This document shows, in pieces, positions 46,459-58,802 of a stretch of 64,000 bases of DNA (the first letter of the stretch is position 1; each line of letters starts with the position of its first letter). The DNA lies in NCBI GenBank assembly GCA_002914805.1, contig JXTB01000332.1, positions 10,722 through 74,721 of the forward strand, in the 5' to 3' direction. The notes beneath the pieces were generated by a model, which was not told where the DNA came from, made no database searches, and saw only the letters and a program-made list of their open reading frames with translations. Source of the stretch: Parasponia andersonii. Its lineage: Eukaryota > Streptophyta > Magnoliopsida > Rosales > Cannabaceae. Position numbers and translations under genes: made by a program.

Positions 46459-49400
46459 ATGCTAGAAAATTTCTTATTATCACGACGTCAACGTAATCAA
46501 CGTCGCCACTGTCTTTTAAATGAAGATTCTTCCAATGATGATTCAAATCATCCGTATGATGATCCCAACATTATTTCGGAAAATTTGTATTGATCAAAGC
46601 TTATTTCAATGCAAAGTTTTGAAAGTTTTGAAAAATACTATTCTCACTTAGTTGAGACATCATCATCAACTAATTATAATGGATAAAGTAAGTTTTCTTA
46701 ATCCAGATAAAAATTGAAAAAAAAATTCTTTCACTGTTATATAAATTTATTAATTTTATATTCTTACTCCATATTGTATTACAGGTGATACAAATAAATA
46801 TCATGATCTTAGAAATTATTCTTGCGTCTGTAGATATTACAGCGTATCTTTTTGGTTTGATGAGTTTATAAAAAAAATACATCCACTAAAATATAACCTA
46901 TATTGTAAAGATGAAAAAATCAAACTTCCTCCAATAAAGAATCTTCCTCCATTCTTAGATCAATTTCTTGATTATTATGAAGGGCCTTTAAGTGCATATT
47001 TCCATAAAAATATTAGAATTTTTAGTTCTATATTTGCATTCATATATTTTAGAGCAAATATAGAGCAAAATATAAAAAACTCAGATGATCCATATATTTT
47101 AAAAATTAGTGGCCAAATACACCATATTATGGGATCACTATTGCCAACTAATAAAAATCCTCTAAGATTTGCTCAGTTATAAATATTTGACACATAAAAT
47201 GAAATTGAAAATCGAATGTCAATATTTCTATTCGACGATACATCTAAAAAAATAACAAAATTAATTACCAAATATTTAATTAAAATGCTTAATGAAAACA
47301 ATAAATTAGTGAAACTTTTTCGTATGGTTAAAGATAGATGTAATGCAAATAACATCCCATCTATGAAATTAAGACTAATAGGATGACGATCTACTTAAAA
47401 TAATTAATACGAACTACCTACATCAAATGATATAGGAGATTTAATTGTTGGAGATATCGGTGAATATGAATAAAGAAAGGATATTATAATACAAGATAAA
47501 ATAAATAATTTATGAAAAATCACAAAATTACATTCATTCTATTGGCCTTACAATATCCACTCTTATTTCCATATGGGGAAGATGGTTATAGAACCGATAT
47601 AAATTGGAATATAGACAGACTAGACAAGCAACTCTCAACAAATAAAATACCTATGAGAGCATTTTACTATTATCAACTGTAACAATGCGAAAATGTAAAT
47701 AATATTTTATTAAAAAGTGGAATATTTTTTCAATAATATATAGTCAATGTATATGCTTCTGTTGAAGAAAACCAACTAGAATATGTCAGAAAAAATCAAA
47801 ACAATTTAAGATCTGAAATTTATCAAAGCATCTAAGACGCCATTACCAAAGGAGATACATAAGCTAGAGCAATTAGCAAAAGAATTATTCTCCAATCCGG
47901 CCATATTGGAAATCCCAGATATATGATCTAAAATTATCAAGATGCAATGGCATTATACAAACAGTACGAAAATCCTGATTTATTCATAACATTTACTATA
48001 AACCTAAATGGCCCGAAATTACACGTGCCTTAGATAAAATTCCTGGTCAAAAGCCTAAAGATAGGCTAGATATAATCGTTACAATCTTTAAAATGAAATT
48101 AAATCAAATTTTATCTATTATTAAAATCAAAAAAAATTTCAGCACAATTATTATAGGTAAGACCATATAATTGAATTTAACAAATTAAAATACATAATAA
48201 AAAATGTTAACCTCCATTCTTAATAAAAACTAACATCTTTCCTTCATTTTTTTTTTGTCTATTTTGTAATATAGATCTACACATCGTCAAATTTAAAAGA
48301 CGAGGCCTACTTTATTGCCATTTTTTATTCTGGATATATCCTGATAAAAAATTATCTGAACCATTACAGATAAATAAATTTGTATCTACCAAAATACATG
48401 ATCCTGAAAAAAATCTAGAAACTTACAACGTCATAGGAAAACCTTATGATACACGGGCCATATGGTACTATAAAAACAAATGCTCTGTGTATGAAAATTT
48501 TAATTTGTTCTAAAAAAAAGTCACTAAATGATTTAAAAACGAAACAACTATTGAATAAAATGGATTTGTCAACTTCAAACACAAAAATACAATAGTTTAT
48601 GTACAAAAAGAAAATATCAAATTAGATATGAGATATGTAGTTCCTTACATCAAAGACCTATGTCTAAAATTCTGTACCCATATAAATGTTGAAATATGTT
48701 CACAATCAATATTGATAAAATACTTATTGAAATATTTAATAAAAGGCTCAGATAAAATAAAAGCAATAATAGAAGATAACATATGCATAGAATAATATGG
48801 ACAAACTATTTATAAAGAAATAGATGAAATAAAAAAATTATATTAATTGTCGATATATAACACCATATGAAGCTATGTGGAGATTGTATGAATATCCTAT
48901 ACATCATAAAAATCCAACAGTATAAAGATTAACAATTCGTTTATTACACATGTAAAATATAATATTTTGTTCAAATCAACGTCTTGATAATATAGTTAGA
49001 CAACCAGAAATTCAAAGAACAACTTTAATAGAATGGATGGAAATAAATAAAATTAATATAGAAGCTAGAAAACTTTCATATATACAATTTCCCACCGAGT
49101 TAGTGTAGAATAATAAAGACAAAATTTAGATTCCTAGAAAATTAGGATATTTAAATGGACAAATTTTTTATATCCATCTAAATTCTGGGGAATTATATTA
49201 CCTAAAATTATTATTAAATCATCAAAAAAGCGCAACAAGTTTTGAATCTATATAAACCATTAATGGTATAATGTATTCAATAAATCAAATAGCATACAAT
49301 ACATTAGGCTTATTAGGAGATAATAAAGAATGGAATGAATCAATATTAGAAGCCTCATTTTGATTAACACTGCATCAATTACAATAGTTATTTACCGTAA

Positions 49401-51131
49401 TTTTATTATTTTATAATATAAATCATCTAATAACATTACTTGAAAATTATTGGAAACTAACGACAGAAGACATTTTATACAGAATTAAGACTTTATTCAA
49501 TTACCCAACTTTCAAATTCCTGAAAATGAATTGTACAACTATGTAATATATGAACTATGTAATATATGAACTAAAAAAACAATTAAACCTAAATTCGTCT
49601 ACTTTAACAAATTTTAATTTATCTATACTAACAGAAACATTGATTAACGATTTAAATAATAAACTTTTGCGAGAAGAACTAGACTATGACATTAATAAAT
49701 TAAAAGAAAAAACATTATTCGAGAAAAAATTTAAATAACGAATAACGTTTTATTTATGAACAAATTATAGAATCATTAAAAAATAAAATGCAAAACTTAT
49801 TCTTTATCTGCGGGCATAGAGATACTAGAAAAATTTATTTATGGAATACAATTATTACAAAAATTAGATCAAATAATGGAATTATTTTAGCTATTGCATC
49901 GTCCGAAATAGCATCGTTATTATTACCAAAAAGTAGAATTGTACGTTCGAGATTCTGAATACCTTTATCAACAGATGAATTTTCTACTTGTCATATCAAA
50001 AAAGGAACTCAATTAGAAAAATTAATTAAAAAAATATCATTAATATTATGGGATGAAGCACCGATGAATAATAAATATTGGTTTGAAGCTTAAGATAAAA
50101 CACTATAGGTTTTTAAAAATAATTTTGACCAACCTTTTCGTGGAATGACAATTATATTATGTGGTAATTTTTGACAAATTTTACTTGTTATCTCTGCTAA
50201 AATAAAAAAAGACATAATAAATGTAAGTATAAATAATTCTTACTTATGGCCACATTTTAAGTTATTATATTTAATAGAAAATATGAGATTAAAAAATCCA
50301 AATACCATAGCAGAATAAAAAAAATGAAATTTTATAATTTTCAAAATGGATATTAAATATTTAAAATGATAATGAAAAAGGAATAAGAGACCCTGAAAAT
50401 GAAGATATCACATGGGCCAAAATACCAAAAAAATACATAATACAATATGAATCAAACCCAATCTAAAAAATTTCTAATTTAATACATTATGATTTTGTAA
50501 AAAACTTTGATAACATCGATTATATATGATATAAAGCAATAATAACTCCAAAAAATAAAATAGCTGACGATATAAATACATATATATTATCTTTAATATC
50601 TAATGAATCGAAAACTTATTATAGTTATGATACAATAATAGCTTCAATAAAAAATATTGACGAACTTAATCTTTTCTATCCCCAAAAATTTTTGCATACT
50701 TTAAATTTCAATGACATACTACCACATGAATTAAATCTTAAAATTGGAACTCCTATAATATTATTACGGAATTTAAGTCAATCAATGGGATTATGTAACG
50801 AAACAAGACTTATCATTATACAATTAACAAATAGAATCATAGAAGGTCAGATCATAGAAATGACTGTAAACAAGTCTAAATGGCCGTTAAATTTAAAAAG
50901 ACGATAATTTTCTATAAAAACCTGTTATACAATGATAATAAATAATAGTCTAAGACAATCATTGAATAGAGTTGTTAGAAAATGAAATCTTTATATATGG
51001 TCAATTATATGTAGCTTTATCGAGTAATAAGTCCTAAAATATTACATATATTAATAAATATATCTATCAGTAAATATCCAAATCATGTTAAAAATATTGT
51101 TTACAAAGAAATTTTACATGGCATTGTGTAA
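46459..51131 (+). pseudogene. Helitron Rep/helicase, decayed
   Basis: A Rep nuclease nicks and joins single strands, and a Pif1-like helicase unwinds. The reading starts near 46,459 ('MLENFLLSRRQRNQRR') and passes the Helitron N-terminal domain ('FDEFIKKIHPLKYNLYC', 'GPLSAYFHKNIRIFSSIFAF', 'SGQIHHIMGSLLP'). The Rep domain has 'YVRKNQNNLRSEIYQSI', 'GNPRYMI', 'NYQDAMAL' and 'DLFITFTIN'. Motif 2 reads 'RRGLLYCHFLFWIYP' (about 48,299-48,343), with the first His of HUH replaced by Tyr. Motif 3 'KYLLKYLIKGSD' (about 48,718-48,753) keeps both Tyr. The helicase Walker A is damaged ('GHRDTRKIYLWN', 49,813-49,848), Walker B 'LWDEAPM' is intact (50,044-50,066), and the C-terminus has 'LKIGTPIILLRNLSQSMGL', 'NETRLIIIQL' and 'TCYTMIINNS'. 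It ends with TAA at 51,131. Multiple stops and frameshifts break it. Confidence 0.87.
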
Positions 51132-51299
51132 GTATAAAACTTTTATTGTAATTCACATATTAAAATATAATTTTAATACAAATTTATATTTTTTTTTACA
51201 AATCTTTTATATCTAAACTTTTCGAATATTCTTCATATTATCTACATTTTACGATTTTTTTGTTTTGTTTTTGTAGATAAAAAAGGAATAAAAAATGAA

Positions 51300-53751
51300 A
51301 ACACCAATATGATCTCTTAAATTTAACGACATTTATGGAGCAATTGTGCGTATCAACAGGCTGTGGCACTATAACGATTACACAACAAGGTGCCTAATAA
51401 GTGTCGATTGTATTTTAGTTGATTATGAGGTAAGAAAGTAACATCAACTTACTTGACATCATATTTTATTCTAATTTAATATACCAAACACATACATGTT
51501 TTATCGTCTAATTTTAGCAAAACATTGTATAATAACTAAATAATTTTTTGTACTATACAACATGAAGCAATCCATGGAACAATTAAAACTCGAGATACAG
51601 ATCATATCCTACAATAAATAACAGAAGGAGAAATATATCGAATCAGCAATTTTAATGTCATGCCCAACAAGCCAAAATATAAAATTATACCGTACAGTGC
51701 AATGTTGCAATTTGTTAGAGCAACATCTTTCATTCTAATAATAATACCCATAATAACCATTCTAATGCACAAATTCTACTTTATAGACTTTAATCACCTA
51801 CCTTTAAGAATAGATATACATGACATATTATTAGGTATTGTTAATTATAGTCCTATATTTCTACTAATCTTTATTAATACTCAGTCAAAATTTTTTCATA
51901 TTAATATATATATATATTTTTTGCTCCATTGTACCAGATGTTGTAGGAATGCTATTAGAAATACAAGACTTAAAAGCAACTAACATTAGAGAAAAATTAA
52001 CACGAAGATGAACATTAACAATATAAAATATCAGGTAATTAATTTATTTATTACCAAAATTTTTATATCTAAAAATATTTTATATTTTATTTTAAGCATA
52101 CTTTAATATTATCTTATTTCAATTATAGACGTGAAAAGTTTCAAATCATATTATGGAGAAAAACGTCGAAAAACTTTAATACTGATATTGTAAAAATAGT
52201 TGAACAGCCAGTTATAATTGTCTTTACATCTACGATAATAAAACAATAACTAGGTAATTAATAATTCTTTTTATACTTACATATAAAAATATTCATATTT
52301 TCAAATGACTCACTAATTTACATGAATTTTTATATCAAACAGGAAATATATATGCTGCAAGTACAGGTGCAACGATATATTATATAAATATAAATATACT
52401 TGAAACCAATGCGCTAAAAACAAGCTAATAATGATTTTACGTATCTTCTTTTATTATAAAATGAAAAAATATCCTACTTTATTTATCTTTATTGCACATC
52501 ATTTTTTTTTGTCCTTTTACTAATATATTATTTAGGTTCTAGCACACAACACAACATCTTGAACTTCTCCAAACTCCTATTCCAAAACAAATCCAACCAC
52601 TAGAGCAACAAAAATTACAAAATAGAAAAGCAATTGCAGAGTTAAATCAACTAGATCAATTGGCACAACAAATTAATATAAATATAATAATATTATTAAA
52701 AAAATCATTATATTCTATAATTTAAACTAACATCATTTTCTTTTTTATTCTTAGGGAATAAAATTTATAATAAAAGCAATAATATATAAATTTGAGACAC
52801 ATTAAGGTTGGTACTATAACTCTTGCCCACAATGCTCTAGACAAGTTCATGAAGTAGGGAGCGGATAGTGATACGACATATACGGTCATCTCACATTAAC
52901 TCCAATTCTAAGGTCCAAAACACAATTAAATAATTCTTATTAACATTTTTTGAATTAATTCAATTATTAAAAAAAATTACTTATACAAAAAATTATATAA
53001 TTTACTATATTAATTATTAATTAAAATAGGATTTTTGTTATTATACTAAATAATTTTTTCACATCACTAATCTAACAGGTACAAATTAAATACAAGAATC
53101 GAGGATGAAATAGGATTTACAGTCATAACCATATTCGGGAAAGCAACTTAGGTTTTGATTAAAAAACCTTGGACAATATTGACAATACAAGAAAGCTATA
53201 TTGATCTAACAACACTGCCACCAATAATTGAATAATTATGTGGGCAAACAAAAATATTTCAAGTTTATTTCAGAACTAGAGGATTACTAATTGATACAAT
53301 AGTATCAAAAATATTCGATGACGATGAATTAATTCTACTGCTTCTTCCAGTACCACTAGCCATCCCTGAAACAAAAGAAATACTAACCCCTCCCCTAGAT
53401 CCCAAAACACCTGATAAAAAAAAATTACAGAAAAGTAAAAAGTAATCATAAATTTATATTCAATTCAATAAAATACAAAATATATTATCTATATTTAACG
53501 AATAATATACTTTTCCACTTTCAGATTAGAAACAAGATCAACTAAATCATCGAAAAAAATAAAAATTAATCAGGTACCTAATTTATTTATATTTATCAAT
53601 ACATTATTAACACTTTAATTAAAAAATTCATTACTTTCCTTATTCTTTAATTTATAATTCAATTTTATTTTTGTTCTGACATTCTATTTTTTTCTCTGTA
53701 CTTGCAGCGAATAAGAACAACACAAGAAAGGAAAATAGAAGCTGTAAAATA
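51300..53751 (+). pseudogene. Helitron-encoded RPA1-like single-strand DNA binding protein, decayed
   Basis: RPA70-like proteins coat single-stranded DNA; plant Helitrons carry their own copy. About ten exon-like pieces separated by AT-rich introns are visible. The first OB fold is read at 51,320-51,430 ('RINRLWHYNDYTTRCLISVD') and 51,565-51,725 ('HGTIKTRDTDH', 'EGEIYRISNFNVMPNKPKYK', 'MLQFVRATSF'). A second is at 51,935-52,250 ('DVVGMLLEIQDLKATNI', 'KFQIILWRKTSKNF', 'QPVIIVFTSTI') and 52,343-52,400 ('GNIYAASTGATIYYINI'). The C-terminal fold with Cys ligands is at 52,755-52,900 ('GWYYNSCPQCSRQVHEVGS') and 53,080-53,445 ('YKLNTRIEDE' region, 'EQLCGQTKIFQVYFRTRG'). A Lys/Ser-rich tail extends to TAA at 53,751. 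Stops interrupt several pieces. A decayed host gene is less likely, because of its position after Rep/helicase. Confidence 0.8.
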
Positions 53752-53760
53752 AATCATCGG

Positions 53761-54082
53761 TCTAGTTTAGTATATTAACAATTTGTAATAATTTAAAAGC
53801 TATTTTATCATACTTTAGACAAATATTATCTTATTATTAAATATTACAAACTATTATAAATAATATAATAAATATTGTATTACCAATTTATTATACTCCA
53901 TATCTATTTTGCAACAAAAGCGTGGCCACTAATTCTTATTTCTTGAAAAGAAAGGGAAAAAAAAATCTAACCTAGGACCCAAACATGATGTCAAACATAT
54001 GTCTATGTTATACAATCGAACTATGTATTATTGTCAAATACGTAAAATGTTCGTATTTTATACTGAAAATGTATTGGGTACA
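53761..54082. other. Spacer between Helitron and solo LTR
   Basis: AT-rich, with no ORF. The Helitron 3' end should lie here or within the next element; 'gcgtggccactaatt' near 53,922 is faintly like a Helitron tail but has no clear hairpin. Confidence 0.35.
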
Positions 54083-55988
54083 TGTTAGAAATATTCCAGA
54101 AAAATAACAATTAGCAGTATTTTTATAATTTATTTTTCTTAAAAAAAGCTACTAAAGTTTTTTTACCTAAATAATGCAACGAAAAACACAACAAGGAGCA
54201 AACAAAACTCATGATAACGTATTAGATATATGTGTAGAAATCATATCACTTGTAGAATGTTGACGAATAAGAGATTGTCTCTAACCACCAATAGATCTTT
54301 CGAACTATCCTTCTGTATAGTCACCTAAGAGTATGATCTCTATATGCTATATTTGAAACGTTTAAGTTAGTGACTGCGCTTAATTCACAAAGAAATCTAA
54401 GAATATAAAATAAACTATTCACTTATCTTTGTGAATTCCTTCTCTCTTAAAAAAATTGACAATATTTCAGTCTAGTTTTTGTTACATGTGAAATAATTAT
54501 CTAACGTCTCCTATATATAGACCATAAGAAGCAAAACTCTAAGAGGCAACCCTCGGAGTACTATATGCCACAGTCACTATGATTATGGGCATGGAGTACT
54601 ATATGCCACAGTCACTATGATTATGGGCATGCAACCTTTAATCCTACTGGCCGAATATAGGAGGCAACTCTAGGAGTATTACACGCCACAATTATTGTGA
54701 CTGTAGGCATGTTGCCTCCAATCCCACTGGCCAAATTCGGCCAATGAAGGGATTTTTCTTTTCTAGAAAATCCTATTACTCAATTTCATCTTTTTCAATA
54801 TTTAACTATCTTTTATTGTCTTTTTTTGTTCAAAAATCATTTAAATATTACCTTATCAGTTTCTCCTTAATTTGTTAATATTTAATTAACTGTAATTAAA
54901 ATGATTATCTAATTATGTCTAAGTTTATTGATTCAAAATAATAGTAGGAATCTCTATTTTTTTTTTTTTTTTTTAGAAACTAGCATATTCCAAAGACCGA
55001 AAACTATTATGTTCATACTTGTTAGTTTATTTAGAACTTACCAAAATTAAGACAAGTACCACACTTCTATTATGCTGCATGTCGAGGCCCAGTGATTAGG
55101 CCAGATGTATAGCCTCTTCTACAATACAACTTTATTTCTCTAATTTTAACTCATATCGGTATAGTCCAGTAACAATACGACTATTGACATAAGTTAATAC
55201 GGGGATCGTATGCGACATATACAGTTGACTCCTAAATAATTAAATGGGCGTGTAAATTCTTTAATTTTAAATCCATTCTATTACTCCTTTGTATAGCATC
55301 ATAAAAACATAATAATATGTTTCTTAATTCTTATTGATTTCTTTAATCATCATCAGTCGAATATCTTACTGATTAAATCAGTATTGACATACTTAGGCCT
55401 AAGACTTACGATCAAGTATCGAAATCTACCAAAAGATGTTATTTTACCAAATTCTTTATTGCTAACTATGACTATGTGATTCAACATATATATTTTACCA
55501 AATAGCAGAGATTTAACCTCAATTGATCTCATTCTTTGTAATTCGAATAAAATCATACTTGAGAATATACAATCGCAGCTAACTCAAGATTAAGAGTAAA
55601 GCTAATCATTCCCTATGAAATTCTTGTTCCACTAACATTATTGATAAAATTTTATTTATGATCCAATTCAATATAAGTCCCATTATACTAGCTAACTTAA
55701 GTTGATCAAGATAAGCAAATTTTTCCAAAATATAGTACAATATAAATAAAGTGTCCAACCTTATTTATATTGTTGCGAACTACTATTAGTTAATTGTAAA
55801 TAACTTATATCTATGCTTCTGTGAGTCAAAGTTATAATCATAAAGATACATATTTATGTACTTAAATGCACTTTTATTTAAATAATATTATGCATAAGTA
55901 ATTAATTAAATAATAATTTATTTTATAAATATGAAAACGTTTATGTAAACACAATTGCTTTTATGAGTTTTTGCCACTAGTTTCAACA
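54083..55988 (-). mobile_element. Solo LTR, probably Ty1/copia type (1.9 kb)
   Basis: The minus strand begins 'tgttgaaactagtggcaaa' (from 55,988) and ends 'ggaatatttctaaca' (at 54,083), so TG...CA ends are present. The end beginning at 54,083 resembles the corresponding end of the solo LTR at 10,108. A TATATATA box is at 54,512-54,519 on the minus strand. Flanks are 'gtaca' left and 'atgca' right, matching at 3 of 5 bases, so the target duplication is not proven. No internal coding region exists. The small ORFs inside (55,353-55,556) have no domain. Confidence 0.6.
54555..54630. repeat. 38-bp tandem duplication in the solo LTR
   Basis: Two units (54,555-54,592 and 54,593-54,630) are identical, each with 'gtactatatgccacagtcac'. 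A third, diverged version of the same motif follows at about 54,675-54,711. Confidence 0.92.
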
Positions 55989-56805
55989 ATGCAAACATAT
56001 ATTTCAATAGTATAAATTATTTTCACTAATTTTATTTCTATATCTAAAATTTCTATTTTTCTTTCAAATTCAATTTGTTTTCATCCCATTAGATATTTTT
56101 ATTATTGGTTATAATGCATTACGAATTTTGCTTTGAATCATTTTATATTTAGTAGTTTTTCAACAAATATTATGTAAACTCTATGACCAGTTAAATTATA
56201 AATGTAATATTTGTATTAAATTATGTAACTTTTCTTTTGATAAGAGCTGGACTGACAATTCGTCTTATTGTGTCATGTTTAGGTCGACATGATTACAATA
56301 ATGATACGATAACACTCTAACCCAAACAAGATATGATTAATATAAGTGTAACACGATATGACATATGTAACTCATTTAATAAATGTATCATATATATGAT
56401 ATTATGACTTATTTGATATAGTTATTCAAAATTTATATAATTACTCAAATTTAACATGATTATATACTAATTAATTCAACTAAATGTATATAAATATGTT
56501 TAGAATTAATCAAACTCATATTTAAAATATTAAAATATTAATAACTATGTCATATCTAAATAAATGTTAAACGACTTATTTTGAGTTAAGCATGTTGACC
56601 AGAAACTTACGCATTTATTATTCATGTTACATGATGTCAAACTAAAATTATCAGGAAAATTAGATAGGTTGCACAAACCTGTTTATTTTGTGTCATTTTC
56701 GAGTTGTACTATTGTATCGTGTAGAAAATCGTTTTTAATGCTTTTATCTATAAAAACTCAAAATAATTACAAAAAGAGGAGGTCATTTTTTTTTACAATT
56801 TTTAT
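55989..56805. other. AT-rich intergenic region
   Basis: No gene. Short runs of 'gatatgattaa'-type words recur but no array is definable. Confidence 0.4.
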
Positions 56806-57705
56806 TAGAAAAATATCACTTTTAAAAAAGTTTTTAGAAAAATACCATTTTAAAAATGGTTTGCTAGTTATCACTTTCTGAAAATTGGTTATCGTTTATC
56901 AGTTATTAGTTATATAGCCGTTATAAATACTTTTAGTTACTAGTTATCTATTTCAAAAAACCATTTACTAGTTACTATTTTAAAAAATAGCATTTTTATA
57001 AATAGTCGTTTAAAAATAGTATTTTATGATAAAAATTATACTGAATCTATAAAAAATATAACCTACTGTATTTTTCAATTTTTTTTTTCTTTTGAAAATG
57101 TCATACAAAGTCTAATTTTCACAAACAAAACAAGGGGTAAAGAAAGTACACGCACTCTAGTTTCTTTAAACAAGGGGCAAAACTCTTTGTTAACTTTGAA
57201 ATTTGAATAGCTATATTAAACCTTCTCTTCTCATCTTGTTTAGCCAGATAGATAAATGTTCATATATACCGTTTTAAAATTATATTTTTATAAATATTCA
57301 TTTTTATTTTTATTTTACTAATACCCATTTTTATCCTCAGTTTTGCGAAAATATAGACCATCAATGTTTTACATATGAAATATATACTATATAGTATACA
57401 TTTTAGTACATTAAATATATATCATGGTATATATTTCATTAAAAATTAGCTCATATTTAAAAATGTATACCATAGGTCAAATTTGTAATAAAAATATAAA
57501 TCATTACTATAATTTATATTGTAAATATATACCGTCCATAACACATAAAATATATACCTCATAGATAAAAATTTACATTGTAAATATATATTATTTATAT
57601 TTTACACATGAGATGTATACCATTAAAATAAATACTTTTGAAAAAAATTGAAAATGGTGTATTTATGAAAATAAAGTATAAAAATGGGTACTAGATGTAA
57701 ATTTT
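56806..57705. repeat. Second copy of the dispersed AT-rich repeat
   Basis: It shares with 34,133-34,735 the blocks 'aaaatatcacttttaaaaa', 'tagaaaaataccatttta', 'ttatcagttattagttata', 'ataaatattcattttta' and several 'aaatatataccatg'-like pieces. Block order differs between the copies, so the family is composite or rearranged. A (GA)n run follows at 57,719-57,736. Confidence 0.55.
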
Positions 57706-57736
57706 CCAAGAAAACATAGCAGAGAGAGAGAGAGAG

Positions 57737-58549
57737 AATACGGCCCTGAAAACAACAAACTCGTTTAACTATAAGCCCAAGATACACTGTGGGCTGAATC
57801 CGTGCCTTTGGATTTGATTGGGCCTAATAAAGTTTTAGCTACAGAGCTTAATCTTCTTTAGGAAATTAGGCAGGATCTCCCAAAAATTACATCAATACGG
57901 CTTATTAGACACAATTTAGTATATATTTGGAACTTCTATTTTCTTTTCACTAATTTATAGACCTTTTTCTTTTCAAAAAATCTGTTTTATTCGTTGCCTA
58001 CCCAAATCAATTTCAAATGAGAAGTTGAGCCGCTGAAAGTGTAGTTCACAGAGTACTAAACCTTGCTATTATTATTTAGGTTCTCGATACATATACATAT
58101 TTTTTAAAAAATATTACCTAATTTACGAAGTTTCAAAAATAATAAAAACTCTATATGATCTTTCAGTATATTTTTCTAAATATTTTAGGAGCTAAAAACC
58201 ATGATGACATTTTAGAAAATAAGTACTATTTTTTATAGTAACAATAATATATTTTATGCCTCACTTAAATTCACTTATGTCAAAATTAGCGTAGTGGCAA
58301 TTGTGGTTTTATCTAGTATAGAGGTTGGTGGTTCAATTTTTCATATCTCTATTTTGTTTGTTCTCTTTTCCTTTACTTTTCCTTTTTGGTTTTTTTTTTC
58401 CTTCCCTTTTTTTTTCTGAATTTTACTCTCTTTTTTTTTTTTTGCATTTTTCATTATTTTTTTATTTATCATTATTTTGGATTTTCCCTTATTATATTCC
58501 ATTATCATTATTATATTCTTGGAAACTACAAAGATTTCCAAAAAATTAT
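57737..58549. other. Intergenic sequence with homopolymer-rich stretch
   Basis: No gene supported. ORFs at 58,325-58,582 arise from T-rich sequence and encode runs of Phe/Leu. Confidence 0.45.
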
Positions 58550-58802
58550 AGTAAATCACAGGAAACTATAAAAATTTCCTAGAAACTAATTTGGATTTTT
58601 TTAGCAGAATACTATGTATGTTAGTAAATCAAAGGAAACTACAAAGGTTTCTTAGAAACTCCGTTTGATTTCTTTTAAGCAGAATATCATATACGTAAGT
58701 AAATCACAAAAAACTACAAAAGTTTTCTGGAAATCAGTTTGGTTTCATTTTAGTAGAATGTCTTTACGTAAGTAAATCGCAGAAAACCACAAAGGTTTCG
58801 TA
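58550..58802. repeat. 73-75-bp tandem repeat, about 3.4 units
   Basis: Units begin with 'agtaaatc' at 58,550, 58,623, 58,698 and 58,771. The consensus includes 'ggaaactacaaaggtttc', 'agaaact.ngtttgatttc' and 'agcagaata'. A further partial, diverged unit precedes at about 58,521. Units differ by many substitutions. Confidence 0.85.

Larger units (their letters stand above)
46459..53760 (+). mobile_element. Decayed plant Helitron with Rep/helicase and RPA-like genes
   Basis: The pairing of a Rep/Pif1-type helicase gene (46,459-51,131) with a downstream RPA-like gene (51,300-53,751), both on the plus strand, is characteristic of autonomous plant Helitrons, which transpose by a rolling-circle-like route. 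Neither terminus (5' TC, 3' hairpin plus CTRR) could be identified with confidence, so the limits given are those of the coding relics. Stops, shifts and lost catalytic residues show it is inactive. Confidence 0.85.

Noticed and set aside
53900..53940. Helitron 3' terminus candidate 'gcgtggccactaatt'
   Set aside because: No stable hairpin precedes it and it lacks a clear CTRR-T junction.
58325..58582. 85-codon plus-strand ORF and overlapping frames
   Set aside because: Composed of Phe/Leu/Ser from a T-rich run; no start context or domain.
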